64,000 bases of DNA, from contig NZ_CP127295.1 of the NCBI RefSeq assembly GCF_030285665.1, forward strand, positions 9,176,001 through 9,240,000, given 5' to 3'. Of this stretch, positions 34,964-45,818 are shown in pieces. Numbering within the stretch: the first letter of the stretch is position 1; every line of letters begins with the position of its first letter. This stretch comes from Amycolatopsis mongoliensis. GTDB lineage: Bacteria; Actinomycetota; Actinomycetes; Mycobacteriales; Pseudonocardiaceae. Under the pieces are notes generated by a model. It did not search any database and was not told where the DNA came from. It saw only the letters and a list, made by a program, of their open reading frames with translations. Both the position numbers and the translations under genes were made by a program.

Positions 34964-37900
34964 TCACGATGTCGCCCCGGGCGTCGGGGCTTCGCGGCGG
35001 GTCAGTTGTTCGATACAGAACGGGAGGAGATCCGCCGTTGGTGGCGTCCCGGGAGGTCCACCGGCTGCCTTGACCGCGGCCCAGGTGCGGGCGCAACGCA
35101 GCCTCGGCATGCGCTCTTCCAGGTAGAACTCCACGACGGTGAGGTCGTGTGGCGCCCATCGTTCCGTGAACAGCGGCACGAAGGGCGCCATGGCGGACTC
35201 CGGGTTTCGGTCGGTGTGGGCGATCAGGCGCCGCCCCCACTCGTCCATTGGTACCGTCTCGACACGATGCCCCGCCGCGTTGAGCTGCTCGACGAACTCA
35301 CCGAGCAACGCGTACCGGGGATTGTTCAGATGCCACGTTCCACCGGCCGCTCGCTGGTGCAGTGACATCCGGACCAGCGACCTGGTCACGAGGTCGACGG
35401 GGGTGAAGTCGAGCGGGAGTCGTATATCCGGCGCCACGCGAAGGTCCGCAAAGGAGCGCAACAGTCCACTCAGGAAGGTGTCGCAGGGCCACGTCCCGGT
35501 TTTCGTGTGACCAGTGACGTCATGGGGGCGGTAGATGTTGAGAGGCATGCCGCGGTCGGCGGCCGTGCGGAGCATGGTCTCGGCCACCCATTTGGTTTCC
35601 GGGTAGCCCATGAACAGCTGGTCCGGCCGCGCTGGCAGGGTCTCCTCGTCCACGCTCCGCACCCCGGTCAGGCCCAGGGAGGAGAACACGGCCTGGGTCG
35701 ATACGAAGTGCACCGGCACGGCGCCGCCCGCCGACGACAGCCGGATGATCTCCCTGGTGCCTTCGACGTTGACCTGCTTCAGCGCGCTGTAGGGATAGAG
35801 GAAGTTGACGTGTGCGCCGTTGTGGTAGATCAGGTCGGCCCCGGCGAGACGCCGGTAGCGCTCGACCGACAGGCCGAACCGAGGCAGGCCGAGGTCCGAG
35901 GCGATCGCATCGACCCTGCTCTCGTCGGTGATCGGTACGGCCCACTTGCGAGCGCTGTCCAGGACCCTGCGGCGCGCTTCACGGTCGTCTCGGGCTCGGA
36001 CGAGGCAGCTGACAGTGGCTCCCGTGGTGTCGAGCAGTTCTCGCAACAGGTGCGTACCCAGGAATCCGGTGGCACCGGTCAGCACGACGTGCCGCGGGTC
36101 GGCTTTCCGCGCGGTGACCGCTGCGAAGTGGATGTCCGGCGCCAGTTCGGCGTCGGCCACGAAATCGGGTATCTCCCGCCGCTGCCCGGGCGCGGTTCCC
36201 GGGTGTGCCAAGAGAAGAGACCTGGCCTCGTCGGCTACGGCGGAGACCGTGGGTGTGTGCAACAAAGCACGCATCAAGCGGCCACTGTGGTCGTGGCTGA
36301 TCCCGAGTTCCCGCATCGTTTCCGCGGTGAGGCGGGCGGCGTGCAGTGAATTGCCGCCGATGTCGAACAGGTTGTCGTGTACCCCGATGCCGTCGCGCTC
36401 GAGGGTTCGCGACCAGATGTCCGCGACCCGTTCCTCGATCGGGTCGCGGGGGTGCGTGGTGATCGCCTGTTCCTGTGCCTCGTTGGCACGCCGGGCCAGG
36501 GCCCGCTTGTCGATTTTGCCGTGTGATGTCAGTGGTAGTGAGCCCAGTTGCACCAGTGCCGAAGGCACCAGATATCCCGGGAGTGTGCCGGTAAGCCTGC
36601 GAAGCACGGCGTCGAGGTCCAGTGGCGCTGCACCACTGGACACCACGTAGCCGACGAGTTGGCAGCTGCCGGCGCTGCCCGGGCGCGCGATCACGGCCGC
36701 GTTGTCCACTCCGGCCTCAGCGGTGAGCGCGGCCTCGACCTCGGCAGGCTCGATCCGCACACCGTTGACCTTCACTTGGTCATCTACGCGGCCTAGGTAC
36801 TCCAGCGCGCCGTCTGCTGTCGAGCGGACGAGGTCGCCGGTGCGGTACATGCGGCCGCCAGGCGGGCCGAACGGGCAGGCCACGAAACGTTCCGCGGTCA
36901 GTGCCGGCTGGTTGAGGTATCCGCGGGCGATCCCCGTTCCCGCGACGTACAGCTCCCCGGACACGCCTGCGGGCACCGGTCGTAGCGCGGTGTCCAGCAC
37001 GTGGACCCGGACACCGTCTCGTGGCGTGCCGATGGGGATCCTCCCGGGAACCGGTTCGCCCGGGCCGATGTGATGGGTCGTGGCGAACACCGTGACCTCG
37101 GTCGGGCCGTACGCGTCCACCACCGTGGTGGTGGGACAGCACGCCAGCACCCTCCGGACGGCGGTCGCCGGGACCTGCTCGCCACCGGTCCAGACCTCCT
37201 GGACGCCTGCCAGGCACCTCGGCGCCTGGGTGGCCAGCGCCTCGAACAGTCGCGCGGTCAGGAACAGGGCGGTGACCCGTTCGTCGATGATCGTTTCCAC
37301 CAGTGCAATGAGGTCCAGGTCGTCGCAGGCGGCGAGGACGGCGGTGCCGCCGCGCAGCAGCGGCGGCCACAGCTCGAGGGTGAACGCGTCGAACGTGTGC
37401 GGTGAATGCACCAGTACCCGCGCGTGCGCCGGGCCCGCGAACCTGTCGTCGAGTGCCATCGCCACCACATCAGCCTGGGTGAGGACGACGCCCTTCGGGG
37501 CACCGGTGGTGCCGGACGTATAGATCACATGGGCGGCGTGTCCGGCACGCACGGGCCCCCGGCGGTCCGCGTCGGTCAGATTTGCGGGATCCTGCCGGGC
37601 ACCGGCCCGGGTAGTGGCCGGGTCGTCCAGCACCAGGACCGGGCTGTTGCCGGGTGGAACGGCATGGCGGTGCGCCCGGTCGGTCACGACGACCGCCGGA
37701 CGGGCGTCGGCCCGGAGTGCCGTGAGCCGCCGGGTGGGATGGTCCGTATTGAGGAGCAGGTAGGCGGCGCCTGCTTTCGCCACAGCGAGCATGACCACGA
37801 CCAGTTCCGTGGAGCGCGGCAGTGCCAGCGCAACAACGGTGTCCGGCCCCGCGCCGGCCGACACCAGCAGTCGCGCCATCCGGTTGGCCCGGGCGTTCAA

Positions 37901-40900
37901 CCGTACGTAGGTCGTCGTGCCGTCACGGCCATCCGTCGCCACCGCATCCGGGGTACGTGCTGCTTGATGCTCGAAAACCTCCGCGACGACTGCTGTGCGA
38001 TCTCCGGTACGGTCATCGGCCGAGCGCTGAGCCGGAGCCGGGCTGATAGTCAGCTCGCTGAGGGAGCGGGTGGGATCGGTCACGGCTGACGACAGGAGCA
38101 GGCGCAGGCCGTCCAGCAGTCCTCGTGCAGTGACCGGGTCGAACAGATCAGTGCGGTACTCGGCCACGCAGACGACACCCGCCGGCCTGCCACGGCCGTC
38201 GTGCTGTTCCCAGAACTCGAACAGCAAGTCGAACTTGGCCCCACCCGCAGGCCATTCCTCGACCCGTGCCGGCGTCCCGGTCAGGTCGATTTCCGCCCAG
38301 GCCATGTTCTGCAGGGCGAGCGCGACCTGAAACAGGGGGTGCCTGCCTGCCGAGCGTGGCGGGTTGAGCGCGTCGACGACCTGGTCGAAGGGCACGTCTT
38401 GGTGGGCAAGCGCGTCGAAGGTGGTCCGGCGTGCCCGGTCGAGCAGCGCGGTGAACGCCGGGTCACCCGAGGTATCGGTGCGCAGGACCAGGGTGTTGAC
38501 GACGAACCCGACCAGGTCGTCGAGCTGCTGGTCGGCGCGCCCGGCCGTGACGGTGCCCAGCGGGATGTCGTCGCCGGCGCCGTAGCGGGTCAGCAGCGCG
38601 GCGAGACCGGCCTGCAGCACTACCAGCAGACTTGCCTGGTTGTCCCGCGCCAGGGCGAGCAGCCCTCGGTGGAGGGCGGCGTCCCACGTCGCTGTGACCC
38701 GTCCGCCGCGGCTGGTCGGGGAGGCCGGCCGTGGCCGGTCCGAGGGCAGGGGTAGCTGCGCGGGCAAGCCGCGCAGTGTTTGGCGCCAGTACGCCAGCTG
38801 GAGGTGGGCGAAGCTCTCGGGGTCGCCGTCCCGACCGAGCCGGGCCAGTTGGGCCAGTGTGTGGTCGACGTACTGGAGCGGCGGTGCCGCCCACGTCGGC
38901 GGCCGGTCGGTGACCCTTGCCCGGTAGGCGTGCTCCAGGTCGCGGAACAACGGGCGCACCGACCAGCCGTCACAGGCGATGTGGTGGATCCGCACCAACA
39001 GGACCGCATCGTCGGGACTGGTGTGCAGCAGGGTGGCGCGAAGCGGCGGCTCACGGGTGAGGTCGAACGGCTCGACCGCGAGCTCGTGGATCCGGCCGGA
39101 CAGCGCCGAGCCCGTGATGTTCTCGACGACCAGGCCGACCCGGCTCGGGTGCGGCTTCAGGATCCGCTGCTCCGGCACACCCGTCTCGGCGGGAAAGACC
39201 GTGCGCAGGCTTTCATGGCGGGCCACGATGTCGGCTATCGCCGTCTCGAGTGCGGCACGGTCGAGCGTGCCGCTCAGCCGGATGACGAACACCAGGTGGT
39301 AGCTGGGGTCGGTGTCGTCCACCTGGTTGAGATGCCACAACCGCGTTTGCCCCGCCGAGAGCGGCACGCGGACCGGACGTGGCCGCCGCTGGACGGGGAC
39401 GTCCGGGGTGGCGGTGTGGTCCGCGTCGTGTACGAGGCGTGCGAGCCGGGCCACGGTGGACGCCTCGTAGATCGCCGGCAATCCGATGTCGACCCCATGG
39501 GACCGGCGGATCCGGTGCGTGATCCGCGCCGCGTGCAGTGAGTTGCCTCCGAGTTCGACGAAATCGTCGTGTGCGCCGATCGACGGAATGCCGAGAACGT
39601 CGGCCCAGATTCGCGCGACGGCACACTGCGTCTGCTCCTCCGGCGGGACGGAGGCCGCCGTTCCCCGCCGCGGCAACGGTCGCTCGGCCAGCCGCCGGCG
39701 ATCGGTCTTCCCATTGGCAGTCAGGGGAAGCACGTCGATCGCCACCAGCAGGGAAGGCACCATGAATTCCGGCAGGGTGCGCGTCAGCTCCCGCCGCATC
39801 CGGTCGACGTCGACCGCCGCGGCACCGGTCTCGGTGACGTATCCGACGAGGCGCTTGTCGCCGTCGACGTCCTCGCGGACCACCACGGCCGCCTGCGCGA
39901 CACCGGGCAGGCCGAGCAGTGCGGCTTCGACCTCGCCCGGTTCGATGCGGAAGCCGCGCACCTTCACCTGGTCGTCGCTCCTGCCCCGGTGCACCAGCGT
40001 CCCGTCGACTTCACGCCGCACCACGTCGCCGGTGCGATACATCCGTTCCCCGGGCGCACCGAACGGGCAGGCGACGAAGCGTTCGGCAGTCAGGTCCGGC
40101 CGGTTGAGGTACCCCTGCGCGAGGCCGATACCCGCGAGGTACAGCTCGCCGGTGCCGCCGGGCGGCACCGGCGCCAGAGCGTTGTCGAGGACGTGGACGT
40201 GCCTGCCGTCCAGCGGTCGCCCGATCGGTACGACGTCCGGCACCGGGCCGGGAGGCACCATGCGGTGGCACGTCGCGAACACCGTCGTCTCGGTCGGACC
40301 GTACACATCGAACACGACCGTCTCCGGGCACTGCGCGAAGACCCGGCGTATCGCGTCGGCGGGCACCGCCTCTCCCCCGGTCCATACCTCCCGCACCCCG
40401 GCGAGGCATTCCGGCGCTTCCTGGGCGATCAGCTCGAACAGCCGCGTCGTCAGGAACACGGCGGTCACCTGCCCGCCGCTGATGCTCGCGGCGAGCGCGG
40501 CGATGTCCGGCCCGGAGTGCCTCGCCAGCACGGCGGTGCCGCCGTTGAGCAGCGGCACCCACAGCTCGTAGGTGAACGCGTCGAAGGTGTGCGGCGAGTG
40601 CACGAGGACACGGCGGTGCGCGGCATTCGCGAACCGCCGGTCAGCGGCCAGCATCGCGACGTCGGCCTGCGTGACGACCACCCCTTTGGGCTTGCCCGTC
40701 GAACCCGACGTGTAGATCACGTACGCGGCGTTGCTCGCTGACACCGAACCCAGGGCGTTCTCATCCACCAGGTCGTCCTCGCCGAGGGCGGCCAGCTCAG
40801 CGCGTGTCGCAGGGGCTGCCAGCACCAGTGTCCGAGCCGGCGAACCGACGTCTACGGGTAGCGGTGCGTCCTTGGTGATCACGACCGTGGGGTCGGCATC

Positions 40901-41242
40901 GGCCAGCAGTACCGCGACGCGCTCCGACGGCTGGCCGAGGTCGACGGGGACATATGCCGAGCCGATCTTGACGATGGCCAGCATCGCCGCGATCAAATCA
41001 GCGGACCGCGGCAGTGCGACCGCGACCCGTCTCTGCGGCCCGGCACCGTGGGCCACCAGCAGCCTCGCCAGCCGGTTGGCGCGCTGGTCGAGCTCGCGGT
41101 AAGTCAGCTCACCGGCCGGGCCGGACACCGCGATGGCGTGCGGATCGGCGGCGACCTGCTGCGCGAACAGCTCCGCCGGCGAAGCGTTCACGGGCACGCC
41201 GGCCTTGCCCGGCGCTGCCGCCGGGATCACCCAGTCCCTCAT
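34964..41242 (-). CDS. Two-module NRPS with terminal reductase (A-T-C-A-T-R)
   Basis: A 2092-residue peptide synthetase. Domains by position: A1 about 20-520 ([11 protein letters not shown] near 179), T1 about 530-605 ([14 protein letters not shown]), C about 625-1055 ([11 protein letters not shown] near 756), A2 about 1075-1570 ([11 protein letters not shown] near 1247), T2 about 1590-1665 ([13 protein letters not shown]) and thioester reductase about 1715-2070 ([19 protein letters not shown]). All active-site motifs are intact. The reductase should release a dipeptide as an aldehyde, which can cyclise to an imine or pyrazinone, as with AusA of Staphylococcus aureus, which has the same domain order. 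No starter C, methylation or epimerase domain. The start has AAGGA upstream and lies 18 bp after the acyltransferase. Confidence 0.95.
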   Translation of the reverse strand: MRDWVIPAAAPGKAGVPVNASPAELFAQQVAADPHAIAVSGPAGELTYRELDQRANRLARLLVAHGAGPQRRVAVALPRSADLIAAMLAIVKIGSAYVPVDLGQPSERVAVLLADADPTVVITKDAPLPVDVGSPARTLVLAAPATRAELAALGEDDLVDENALGSVSASNAAYVIYTSGSTGKPKGVVVTQADVAMLAADRRFANAAHRRVLVHSPHTFDAFTYELWVPLLNGGTAVLARHSGPDIAALAASISGGQVTAVFLTTRLFELIAQEAPECLAGVREVWTGGEAVPADAIRRVFAQCPETVVFDVYGPTETTVFATCHRMVPPGPVPDVVPIGRPLDGRHVHVLDNALAPVPPGGTGELYLAGIGLAQGYLNRPDLTAERFVACPFGAPGERMYRTGDVVRREVDGTLVHRGRSDDQVKVRGFRIEPGEVEAALLGLPGVAQAAVVVREDVDGDKRLVGYVTETGAAAVDVDRMRRELTRTLPEFMVPSLLVAIDVLPLTANGKTDRRRLAERPLPRRGTAASVPPEEQTQCAVARIWADVLGIPSIGAHDDFVELGGNSLHAARITHRIRRSHGVDIGLPAIYEASTVARLARLVHDADHTATPDVPVQRRPRPVRVPLSAGQTRLWHLNQVDDTDPSYHLVFVIRLSGTLDRAALETAIADIVARHESLRTVFPAETGVPEQRILKPHPSRVGLVVENITGSALSGRIHELAVEPFDLTREPPLRATLLHTSPDDAVLLVRIHHIACDGWSVRPLFRDLEHAYRARVTDRPPTWAAPPLQYVDHTLAQLARLGRDGDPESFAHLQLAYWRQTLRGLPAQLPLPSDRPRPASPTSRGGRVTATWDAALHRGLLALARDNQASLLVVLQAGLAALLTRYGAGDDIPLGTVTAGRADQQLDDLVGFVVNTLVLRTDTSGDPAFTALLDRARRTTFDALAHQDVPFDQVVDALNPPRSAGRHPLFQVALALQNMAWAEIDLTGTPARVEEWPAGGAKFDLLFEFWEQHDGRGRPAGVVCVAEYRTDLFDPVTARGLLDGLRLLLSSAVTDPTRSLSELTISPAPAQRSADDRTGDRTAVVAEVFEHQAARTPDAVATDGRDGTTTYVRLNARANRMARLLVSAGAGPDTVVALALPRSTELVVVMLAVAKAGAAYLLLNTDHPTRRLTALRADARPAVVVTDRAHRHAVPPGNSPVLVLDDPATTRAGARQDPANLTDADRRGPVRAGHAAHVIYTSGTTGAPKGVVLTQADVVAMALDDRFAGPAHARVLVHSPHTFDAFTLELWPPLLRGGTAVLAACDDLDLIALVETIIDERVTALFLTARLFEALATQAPRCLAGVQEVWTGGEQVPATAVRRVLACCPTTTVVDAYGPTEVTVFATTHHIGPGEPVPGRIPIGTPRDGVRVHVLDTALRPVPAGVSGELYVAGTGIARGYLNQPALTAERFVACPFGPPGGRMYRTGDLVRSTADGALEYLGRVDDQVKVNGVRIEPAEVEAALTAEAGVDNAAVIARPGSAGSCQLVGYVVSSGAAPLDLDAVLRRLTGTLPGYLVPSALVQLGSLPLTSHGKIDKRALARRANEAQEQAITTHPRDPIEERVADIWSRTLERDGIGVHDNLFDIGGNSLHAARLTAETMRELGISHDHSGRLMRALLHTPTVSAVADEARSLLLAHPGTAPGQRREIPDFVADAELAPDIHFAAVTARKADPRHVVLTGATGFLGTHLLRELLDTTGATVSCLVRARDDREARRRVLDSARKWAVPITDESRVDAIASDLGLPRFGLSVERYRRLAGADLIYHNGAHVNFLYPYSALKQVNVEGTREIIRLSSAGGAVPVHFVSTQAVFSSLGLTGVRSVDEETLPARPDQLFMGYPETKWVAETMLRTAADRGMPLNIYRPHDVTGHTKTGTWPCDTFLSGLLRSFADLRVAPDIRLPLDFTPVDLVTRSLVRMSLHQRAAGGTWHLNNPRYALLGEFVEQLNAAGHRVETVPMDEWGRRLIAHTDRNPESAMAPFVPLFTERWAPHDLTVVEFYLEERMPRLRCARTWAAVKAAGGPPGTPPTADLLPFCIEQLTRREAPTPGATS

Positions 41243-41260
41243 GGAATGCTTGTCCTTCCG

Positions 41261-42307
41261 CTAGAACGCCCGCACGCTGGCCGACATCAGCGGGCCCGTT
41301 CGTGCCAGGTGTGCTCGGAGCACGGTCGAGGTCAAGCCGTGACGGCGCTTGAAGTCGGGGTTGCGGCGGCCGGCGGCCAGCCACGGCAGGCCTCGCCGGA
41401 TCCCTTCCTCGACGACGCCGGCGAACAGCAGGTAGAACGGACTGAACCGGTCGCAGGCGGCCAGATCAAAACCGCTGGCGAAGAAATGCGTGCGGCGCCG
41501 GTCGAACAACACCAGCGCCGCACCGACCAGCTCGCCGTCGATGCGCAGTTCCTCCAGCCACGCATGGGTACCGAGGTGGGCGACGAAGTTCTGGAACAGG
41601 CCGGGTTGGTAGTAGTCGGCATTGTCGAACTTCGTCGCGGTGTGCCGGGCCAGCCGCACGAACCCGTCCAGATCACCGTCGCGAGCGGGCATCCACCGGC
41701 GCCGGACCCCCGCGCTGTCCCCGCGCCGCAGGTACTGCCGCATGATGCCGCGGCGCTTGGCGCTCAGCCTGCCGAGGTACACGTCGATGCTGGGACAGCC
41801 GGAAAGGTCGGTGCCCCAACCGACCTCGATGTCCACACCGGTATGACCGGCCCGGTCCAGCCACGCCGACAACGGGTCGAGCCGGTCGACGTTCACGAAC
41901 CCGTGGGCCGCGGCGCCCCATTGGCCGGCCAGCTCACTGAGGACGGTGACAGCCGCGGGCCACGAGCCGGCGTTTCCCACGACGGTGGGCAAGGTGCTCT
42001 GGTAGCAGTGCCACACGTGCGACAACAGCACAGGTTCGTCGGCCTCGCCCGGGAGATGGTCGTGCAGGACGTGCATGGGGTCGGTGCCGTGGGTGAGGAA
42101 CGCGGGCAACACCGCAACCGGCTCCCCGTCCGCGGCGCAGACCGTGAGGTAGGCGGCTTTCTCCACGGGGTGCAACGGGAACTTCTCGAACGCTTCCAGG
42201 AAGACCCGGTGGTAGAAGATCGACGCACCTGTCCGGTCGACGACCTGGTCCCACCGCTCGGGGTCGAGTTCGGCGATCCGCGTCGCGACCGCCACGGAGA
42301 AGTTCAT
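41261..42307 (-). CDS. FemAB/GNAT-like acyltransferase
   Basis: A 348-residue cytosolic protein of the GNAT/FemAB-like (peptidoglycan-bridge type) family. It has N-terminal WDQVVDRTGASIFYHRVFLEAFE, a middle region with IDVYLGRLSAKRRGIMRQY that matches the KxRxxxR region of this family, and a GNAT-like C-terminal half (LRIDGELVGAALVLFDRRRTHFFASG; FSPFYLLFAGVVEEGIRRG). Such enzymes make amide bonds using aminoacyl-tRNA or acyl-CoA. The start was set at the ATG overlapping the tdh stop. Its place before the NRPS gene suggests acylation of the dipeptide amino group or of a precursor. Confidence 0.8.
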   Translation of the reverse strand: MNFSVAVATRIAELDPERWDQVVDRTGASIFYHRVFLEAFEKFPLHPVEKAAYLTVCAADGEPVAVLPAFLTHGTDPMHVLHDHLPGEADEPVLLSHVWHCYQSTLPTVVGNAGSWPAAVTVLSELAGQWGAAAHGFVNVDRLDPLSAWLDRAGHTGVDIEVGWGTDLSGCPSIDVYLGRLSAKRRGIMRQYLRRGDSAGVRRRWMPARDGDLDGFVRLARHTATKFDNADYYQPGLFQNFVAHLGTHAWLEELRIDGELVGAALVLFDRRRTHFFASGFDLAACDRFSPFYLLFAGVVEEGIRRGLPWLAAGRRNPDFKRRHGLTSTVLRAHLARTGPLMSASVRAF

Positions 42308-43404
42308 GCCCGGTACCCGGCGTCCCGCTCCGAGGTCCACACGAGGATGACCTTGCCCGCCGTCGTCGAAGTGGCCACCTCGAACGCCTCGACGTGATCG
42401 GCGGCAGCGAAGTGATGGGTGACGACCGCTGCCGGGCGGATCCCCGCGTCCAGGAGCGCGCTGACCTGGTGCCAGGTGTCGAAGATGCGCCGCCCCGACA
42501 CGCCCTGCACCGTCAGCATCCGGGTCGAGATGTCGGCCCAGTCAGTCGGCACCGGCCGGTCCGGCAGACCGAGGACGACCACGCGGCCGCCGCAGCTCAT
42601 GTGGGCGAGCAGTTCGGTCAGGGCCTCGGGGTGCCCGGACATCTCCATGCCGACGTCGAACCCGTCGAGCCGGTCCAGGTCGCGTAACGCGCGGGCGAGG
42701 TCCGCGCTGCCGGGGCAGGTGATCGTCGCGCCCTGGCGCTGCGCGAGGCGGCGCCGGTGCGGGCTGGGCTCGACGACGACCACGGCGTGCGCCCCCAAGT
42801 AGCGGGCGACGGGAATGGTCATCAGCCCGATCGGCCCGGCGCCGGTGATCGCGACGACTTTGCCGCGCAACGGGAAAGTATGTGCGGCGTGCACCGCGTT
42901 GCCGAACGGGTCGAACAACACAGCGGTGTCCAGGTCGACTCCGGGGCGGTGCTGCCAGATCGCGGTGGCGGGCAGGACGGCGTAGTCCGCGAACACACCA
43001 TCGCGGAGGATCCCCAGGCCGCGCGTACGCGGGCACAGATGTCGCTCGGCGTGCCGACAGTGGCGGCAGTTGCCGCACACCAGGTGTCCTTCCGCGGAGA
43101 CCGTCTGCCCGATGCGCAGGCCGCCGGTCCCGGCGGCGGCGGCCACGACCTCACCGACGAACTCATGACCGGGTATCAGGGGCGGCCGAATCGTACGGGC
43201 AGCCCAGGTGTCCCAGCGGTGGATGTGCAGATCCGTGCCGCACACGCCAGTCCGCAGCACCCGCACGAGTACCTCACCGTCCGCCGGCGTGGGTGTGGAC
43301 ACTTCGCACAACCGCAGCCCGGGGCCCGCGTGGTCCTTCAGCAGCGCACGCATCGTGGCGGGCACTCGCTCGGCGATGGTGACAGTCGCTGCGGCGGCGG
43401 TCAC
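42304..43404 (-). CDS. tdh: L-threonine 3-dehydrogenase-like enzyme
   Basis: Zinc-dependent medium-chain dehydrogenase, 366 residues. It matches E. coli Tdh closely by eye: GVCGTDLHIHRWDTW (catalytic zinc cysteine), GHEFVGEVV, the structural zinc cluster CGNCRHCRHAERHLC, FDPFGNAVHAAHTF, ITGAGPIGLMT and FDVGMEMSGHPEAL. Tdh oxidises threonine to 2-amino-3-ketobutyrate, which decarboxylates to aminoacetone. The GTG start overlaps the upstream stop (GTGA) and its own stop overlaps the acyltransferase ATG. The location inside an NRPS operon suggests supply of an unusual amino-ketone precursor. Confidence 0.9.
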   Translation of the reverse strand: MTAAAATVTIAERVPATMRALLKDHAGPGLRLCEVSTPTPADGEVLVRVLRTGVCGTDLHIHRWDTWAARTIRPPLIPGHEFVGEVVAAAAGTGGLRIGQTVSAEGHLVCGNCRHCRHAERHLCPRTRGLGILRDGVFADYAVLPATAIWQHRPGVDLDTAVLFDPFGNAVHAAHTFPLRGKVVAITGAGPIGLMTIPVARYLGAHAVVVVEPSPHRRRLAQRQGATITCPGSADLARALRDLDRLDGFDVGMEMSGHPEALTELLAHMSCGGRVVVLGLPDRPVPTDWADISTRMLTVQGVSGRRIFDTWHQVSALLDAGIRPAAVVTHHFAAADHVEAFEVATSTTAGKVILVWTSERDAGYRA

Positions 43405-43937
43405 GTGTGGACCTTCCGTCCACCCGCGGACAACGCGGCGAGGTCGACCGCTACCCGGCGGTCGTTCATGTCGACCAGCCACCCCTCCAGGTCGAACAGC
43501 CACCACGCCGTCACTGTCACCAGATAGAACCGGCGCGGTCCGTCCGCTTGGAACTCCGCCAACGGCAGGCGCCACTTCTGCCTGGTCTGCTCGTCCGAGA
43601 AGTTCCGCCGGTAGTAGAATTCGGCCAGTTCCTCGAGTTCCCCGGCGTCAACGGCACGGGCAGTGCCGGTGAACTGGGCTCCGTCCAGCCCAAGCGGGTT
43701 CGGCACCCCGATGCGGAACACACTGCCCGATACGACCGGGGCGGCCTCGATGTTCCGGGAGTGCTGCGCGTTCCGCAGCGAATACCAGAGCAGACGCATC
43801 GGTTGGCGCATCGGCACGTAGTTCACCGTGGACGCCCATGGCCCGTCAGGTCCGCACGTGGCCAGGGTCATGAACCTGGCGTGCTCGATCAGATCTTCGC
43901 TGCGGTGGATGAGCGATCTGCTGCTGCTTGTGGTCAT
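43401..43937 (-). CDS. PNPOx-like flavin-binding protein
   Basis: A 178-residue protein of the pyridoxamine 5'-phosphate oxidase-like split-barrel fold. It has LIEHARFMTLATCGPDGPWA, then STVNYVPMR, LLWYSLRNAQHSRNIEAAP and GAQFTGTARAVDAGELE, the standard FMN- or F420-binding pattern. It is cytosolic and may reduce or oxidise the NRPS product, for example an imine or dihydropyrazinone (inference). It overlaps the upstream methyltransferase gene by ATGA and the downstream tdh gene by GTGA. Confidence 0.85.
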   Translation of the reverse strand: MTTSSSRSLIHRSEDLIEHARFMTLATCGPDGPWASTVNYVPMRQPMRLLWYSLRNAQHSRNIEAAPVVSGSVFRIGVPNPLGLDGAQFTGTARAVDAGELEELAEFYYRRNFSDEQTRQKWRLPLAEFQADGPRRFYLVTVTAWWLFDLEGWLVDMNDRRVAVDLAALSAGGRKVHT

Positions 43938-44716
43938 AGCCGCGCCTTGCCTTTCACACAGCGGAGAAGAGCGGCATGGGGCACCGAGAGGTACGGCCGG
44001 AAGTACGCCATGGCGGACACGTCCGTCTCGGCAGCCGAGGTCCGGTGCGGCAGCCAGTCGACGGTCTCGAAGCCGACTTCGCCGAGCACGGCGTTGAGCG
44101 TGTCCTCCGTCCAGTACCGTGCCGTGACAGTAGCTTCGTGACCGAGCGCACGAAGGTCCAAAACGACCGGGGAGCCGTCGTTGCGCTCGGACTCGCGCAA
44201 CCGGAACCCGTAGGGCGCGTAGTAGTCACCGTCACGATGGAAACGGGGATGGATGGGCAGAGTCACGAACACCCCGCCCGGCCGCAACGCGTCGGCAGCG
44301 GTCCGGCACAGGCCGGTCAACTCCGCGATCGTTGTGGTGTAAGGCAGGACGTACACGCCGAGCACCACGTCCATCGTCCCCGCGAGCTCCGCGGGCACCG
44401 GCCCGGCAAGGTAGCGGGCACCAACGGGGTCATCCTGCTCGCGACGCTGCGCGTACGCGACCATGCCCCGCGACTCGTCGACACCGGTGACTGCCGCGCC
44501 GAGACCAGCGAGCTTCCTCGTGTACACCCCGCTGCCACAACCGAAATCAAGAACCCGCAGACCACTGACATCGCCGAGCGCCGCCAGCACAGAAGGAAAC
44601 TCCAGCTCCTGCCGAAACGGTTGCCGAGAGAACTCCTCGTACAGTTCGGCAAGGTCGTCGAACTGGCCCGCCAAGCCCGCCGCCGCAAGATTGCCATCGA
44701 CGCTGGTGCCACCCAT
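43934..44716 (-). CDS. SAM-dependent methyltransferase
   Basis: A class I methyltransferase, 260 residues. Motif I is LRVLDFGCGSGVYTRKLAG near residue 59, then VTGVDESRGMVAYA (motif II) and MDVVLGVYVLPY. The ATG at 44716 is chosen because GGGGGTC lies upstream; a longer reading begins in the promoter region. It is the first gene of the six-gene NRPS operon. Substrate may be the phenol, amine or amide group of the peptide product (inference). Confidence 0.9.
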   Translation of the reverse strand: MGGTSVDGNLAAAGLAGQFDDLAELYEEFSRQPFRQELEFPSVLAALGDVSGLRVLDFGCGSGVYTRKLAGLGAAVTGVDESRGMVAYAQRREQDDPVGARYLAGPVPAELAGTMDVVLGVYVLPYTTTIAELTGLCRTAADALRPGGVFVTLPIHPRFHRDGDYYAPYGFRLRESERNDGSPVVLDLRALGHEATVTARYWTEDTLNAVLGEVGFETVDWLPHRTSAAETDVSAMAYFRPYLSVPHAALLRCVKGKARL

Positions 44717-45432
44717 GAATGACCCCCTATACATTTTTCGGAATGCAAATTGCACCTCAGTGTGCGTTGAGTCGATACCGCTGTCAGTCCAGCGATCGGG
44801 TGCGTCGCATGCTCAGCGGAGGGACGCGTCGAACACTTAGAGTTACATATCGGGCACGGGGCGCGATCGCGCCATGGCAATCCGGTGTGGCGCCTGCGTC
44901 CGGCACTTTCGAACGGAGCGAGCTCGCCCAGCAGCTCAGGCTGTGCGATCGACAAGGGCGACGGCTACGACAAGTCCCGGTCGTCCGGAAGAGCCGGGCT
45001 CAGCTGGATCGAATGCGCGCCCCCTACAGAACGCCCCGTCGAACTGGGCATCGCCGGCGAAGGCCGCCACGCGGAACCAGGCGTCGCCGGCAGGTGGTGG
45101 ACCTGCCCGAGGTGCGCCCGTCGGTGACCGAGCACTGCCTGCACCGGCTGCGCTTCCGCGGCTACCGCGAGGTGTTTCGCTGTGGTGTTGAGGATGTCTT
45201 CCGCGCCGGTCGGGTCGTCGGCTGGCCGGGTAGCCGGCAACTCCAGCAGATCGGCCAGGGCGACGGTTCCGGTGCGGCTGAGATCAACCTGCATCTGGCC
45301 GTTTGGCGAGTGAATGTCGCAGGCCAGGTGCGCGGCGTATTCCCGCCGCTGTTCAGGGGTCAGCTCGGCCAGAAGACAGCGCGTCCTGAACCGCTCCCCA
45401 ACCGTCCGGGACGCAGCAAAGACCGGTCGCGG
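44717..45432. other. Intergenic region at the head of the NRPS operon, with remnants
   Basis: The first 120 bp hold an A/T-rich stretch (ATACATTTTTCGGAATGCAAATT, 44730-44752), the likely NRPS operon promoter. Further on are an IS66-like fragment and a minus-strand coding-like stretch around 45260-45420 (ELTPEQRREYAAHLACDIHS) of unknown family without a start or end. Confidence 0.45.
45093..45180 (+). mobile_element. IS66-type transposase fragment
   Basis: The plus strand encodes VVDLPEVRPSVTEHCLHRLR followed by degenerate sequence. This resembles the zinc-ribbon segment of IS66 transposases (VxDxPxVRPxVTEHRLHRLRCPxC), but the cysteines have been lost. Only about 30 residues remain. Confidence 0.45.
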
Positions 45433-45684
45433 TCAGCCGCGCAGGTGCGTCCGGGCGGCCTGGCCAGGGGCGCCGTTGAGGCGGTGCCGCTCGTGGATGT
45501 AGACAGCCTGGCCGACCGCGCCGAGCATCATGCCGAACGAGCCCATGATGAACAACCAGATGGCGACGACCTCGGTGGCGTGCCAGATGAACAAGACACT
45601 GCCGACGAAGAAGATGACGTTGCCGACCACCCCGATGGCCAGGTGCACAGCAGGGAACTCACGGATGAAGAGCTTGACGTTCAC
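45433..45684 (-). CDS. YrhK-like small membrane protein
   Basis: An 83-residue protein with two hydrophobic helices (AIGVVGNVIFFVGSVLFIW; AIWLFIMGSFGMMLGAVG), matching the YrhK-domain pattern HLxIGxxGNxxFxxGSxxF. The tail is basic and soluble. Function unknown. It starts at an ATG, and divergent genes upstream are 135 bp away. Confidence 0.8.
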   Translation of the reverse strand: MNVKLFIREFPAVHLAIGVVGNVIFFVGSVLFIWHATEVVAIWLFIMGSFGMMLGAVGQAVYIHERHRLNGAPGQAARTHLRG

Positions 45685-45818
45685 TCTCGAGGACTACCCG
45701 CCGCGAAAGCGGACAACCACTCGATTGGCCGGGGCAAGAGCTCGGCAGCGCAACGAATGGTTCGCGCACCTCGACACGGGTATCCGCAGCGCGGCCGCAA
45801 GCGGGAAAGGGGAAAGAG

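Noticed and set aside
34964..41242. Assigning named amino acid substrates to the A domains
   Set aside because: The pocket residues were aligned by hand and do not match a code I can name with confidence.
44719..45092. Plus-strand frame starting in the NRPS promoter region
   Set aside because: Low similarity and frame changes; only the later IS66-like part has a recognisable motif.
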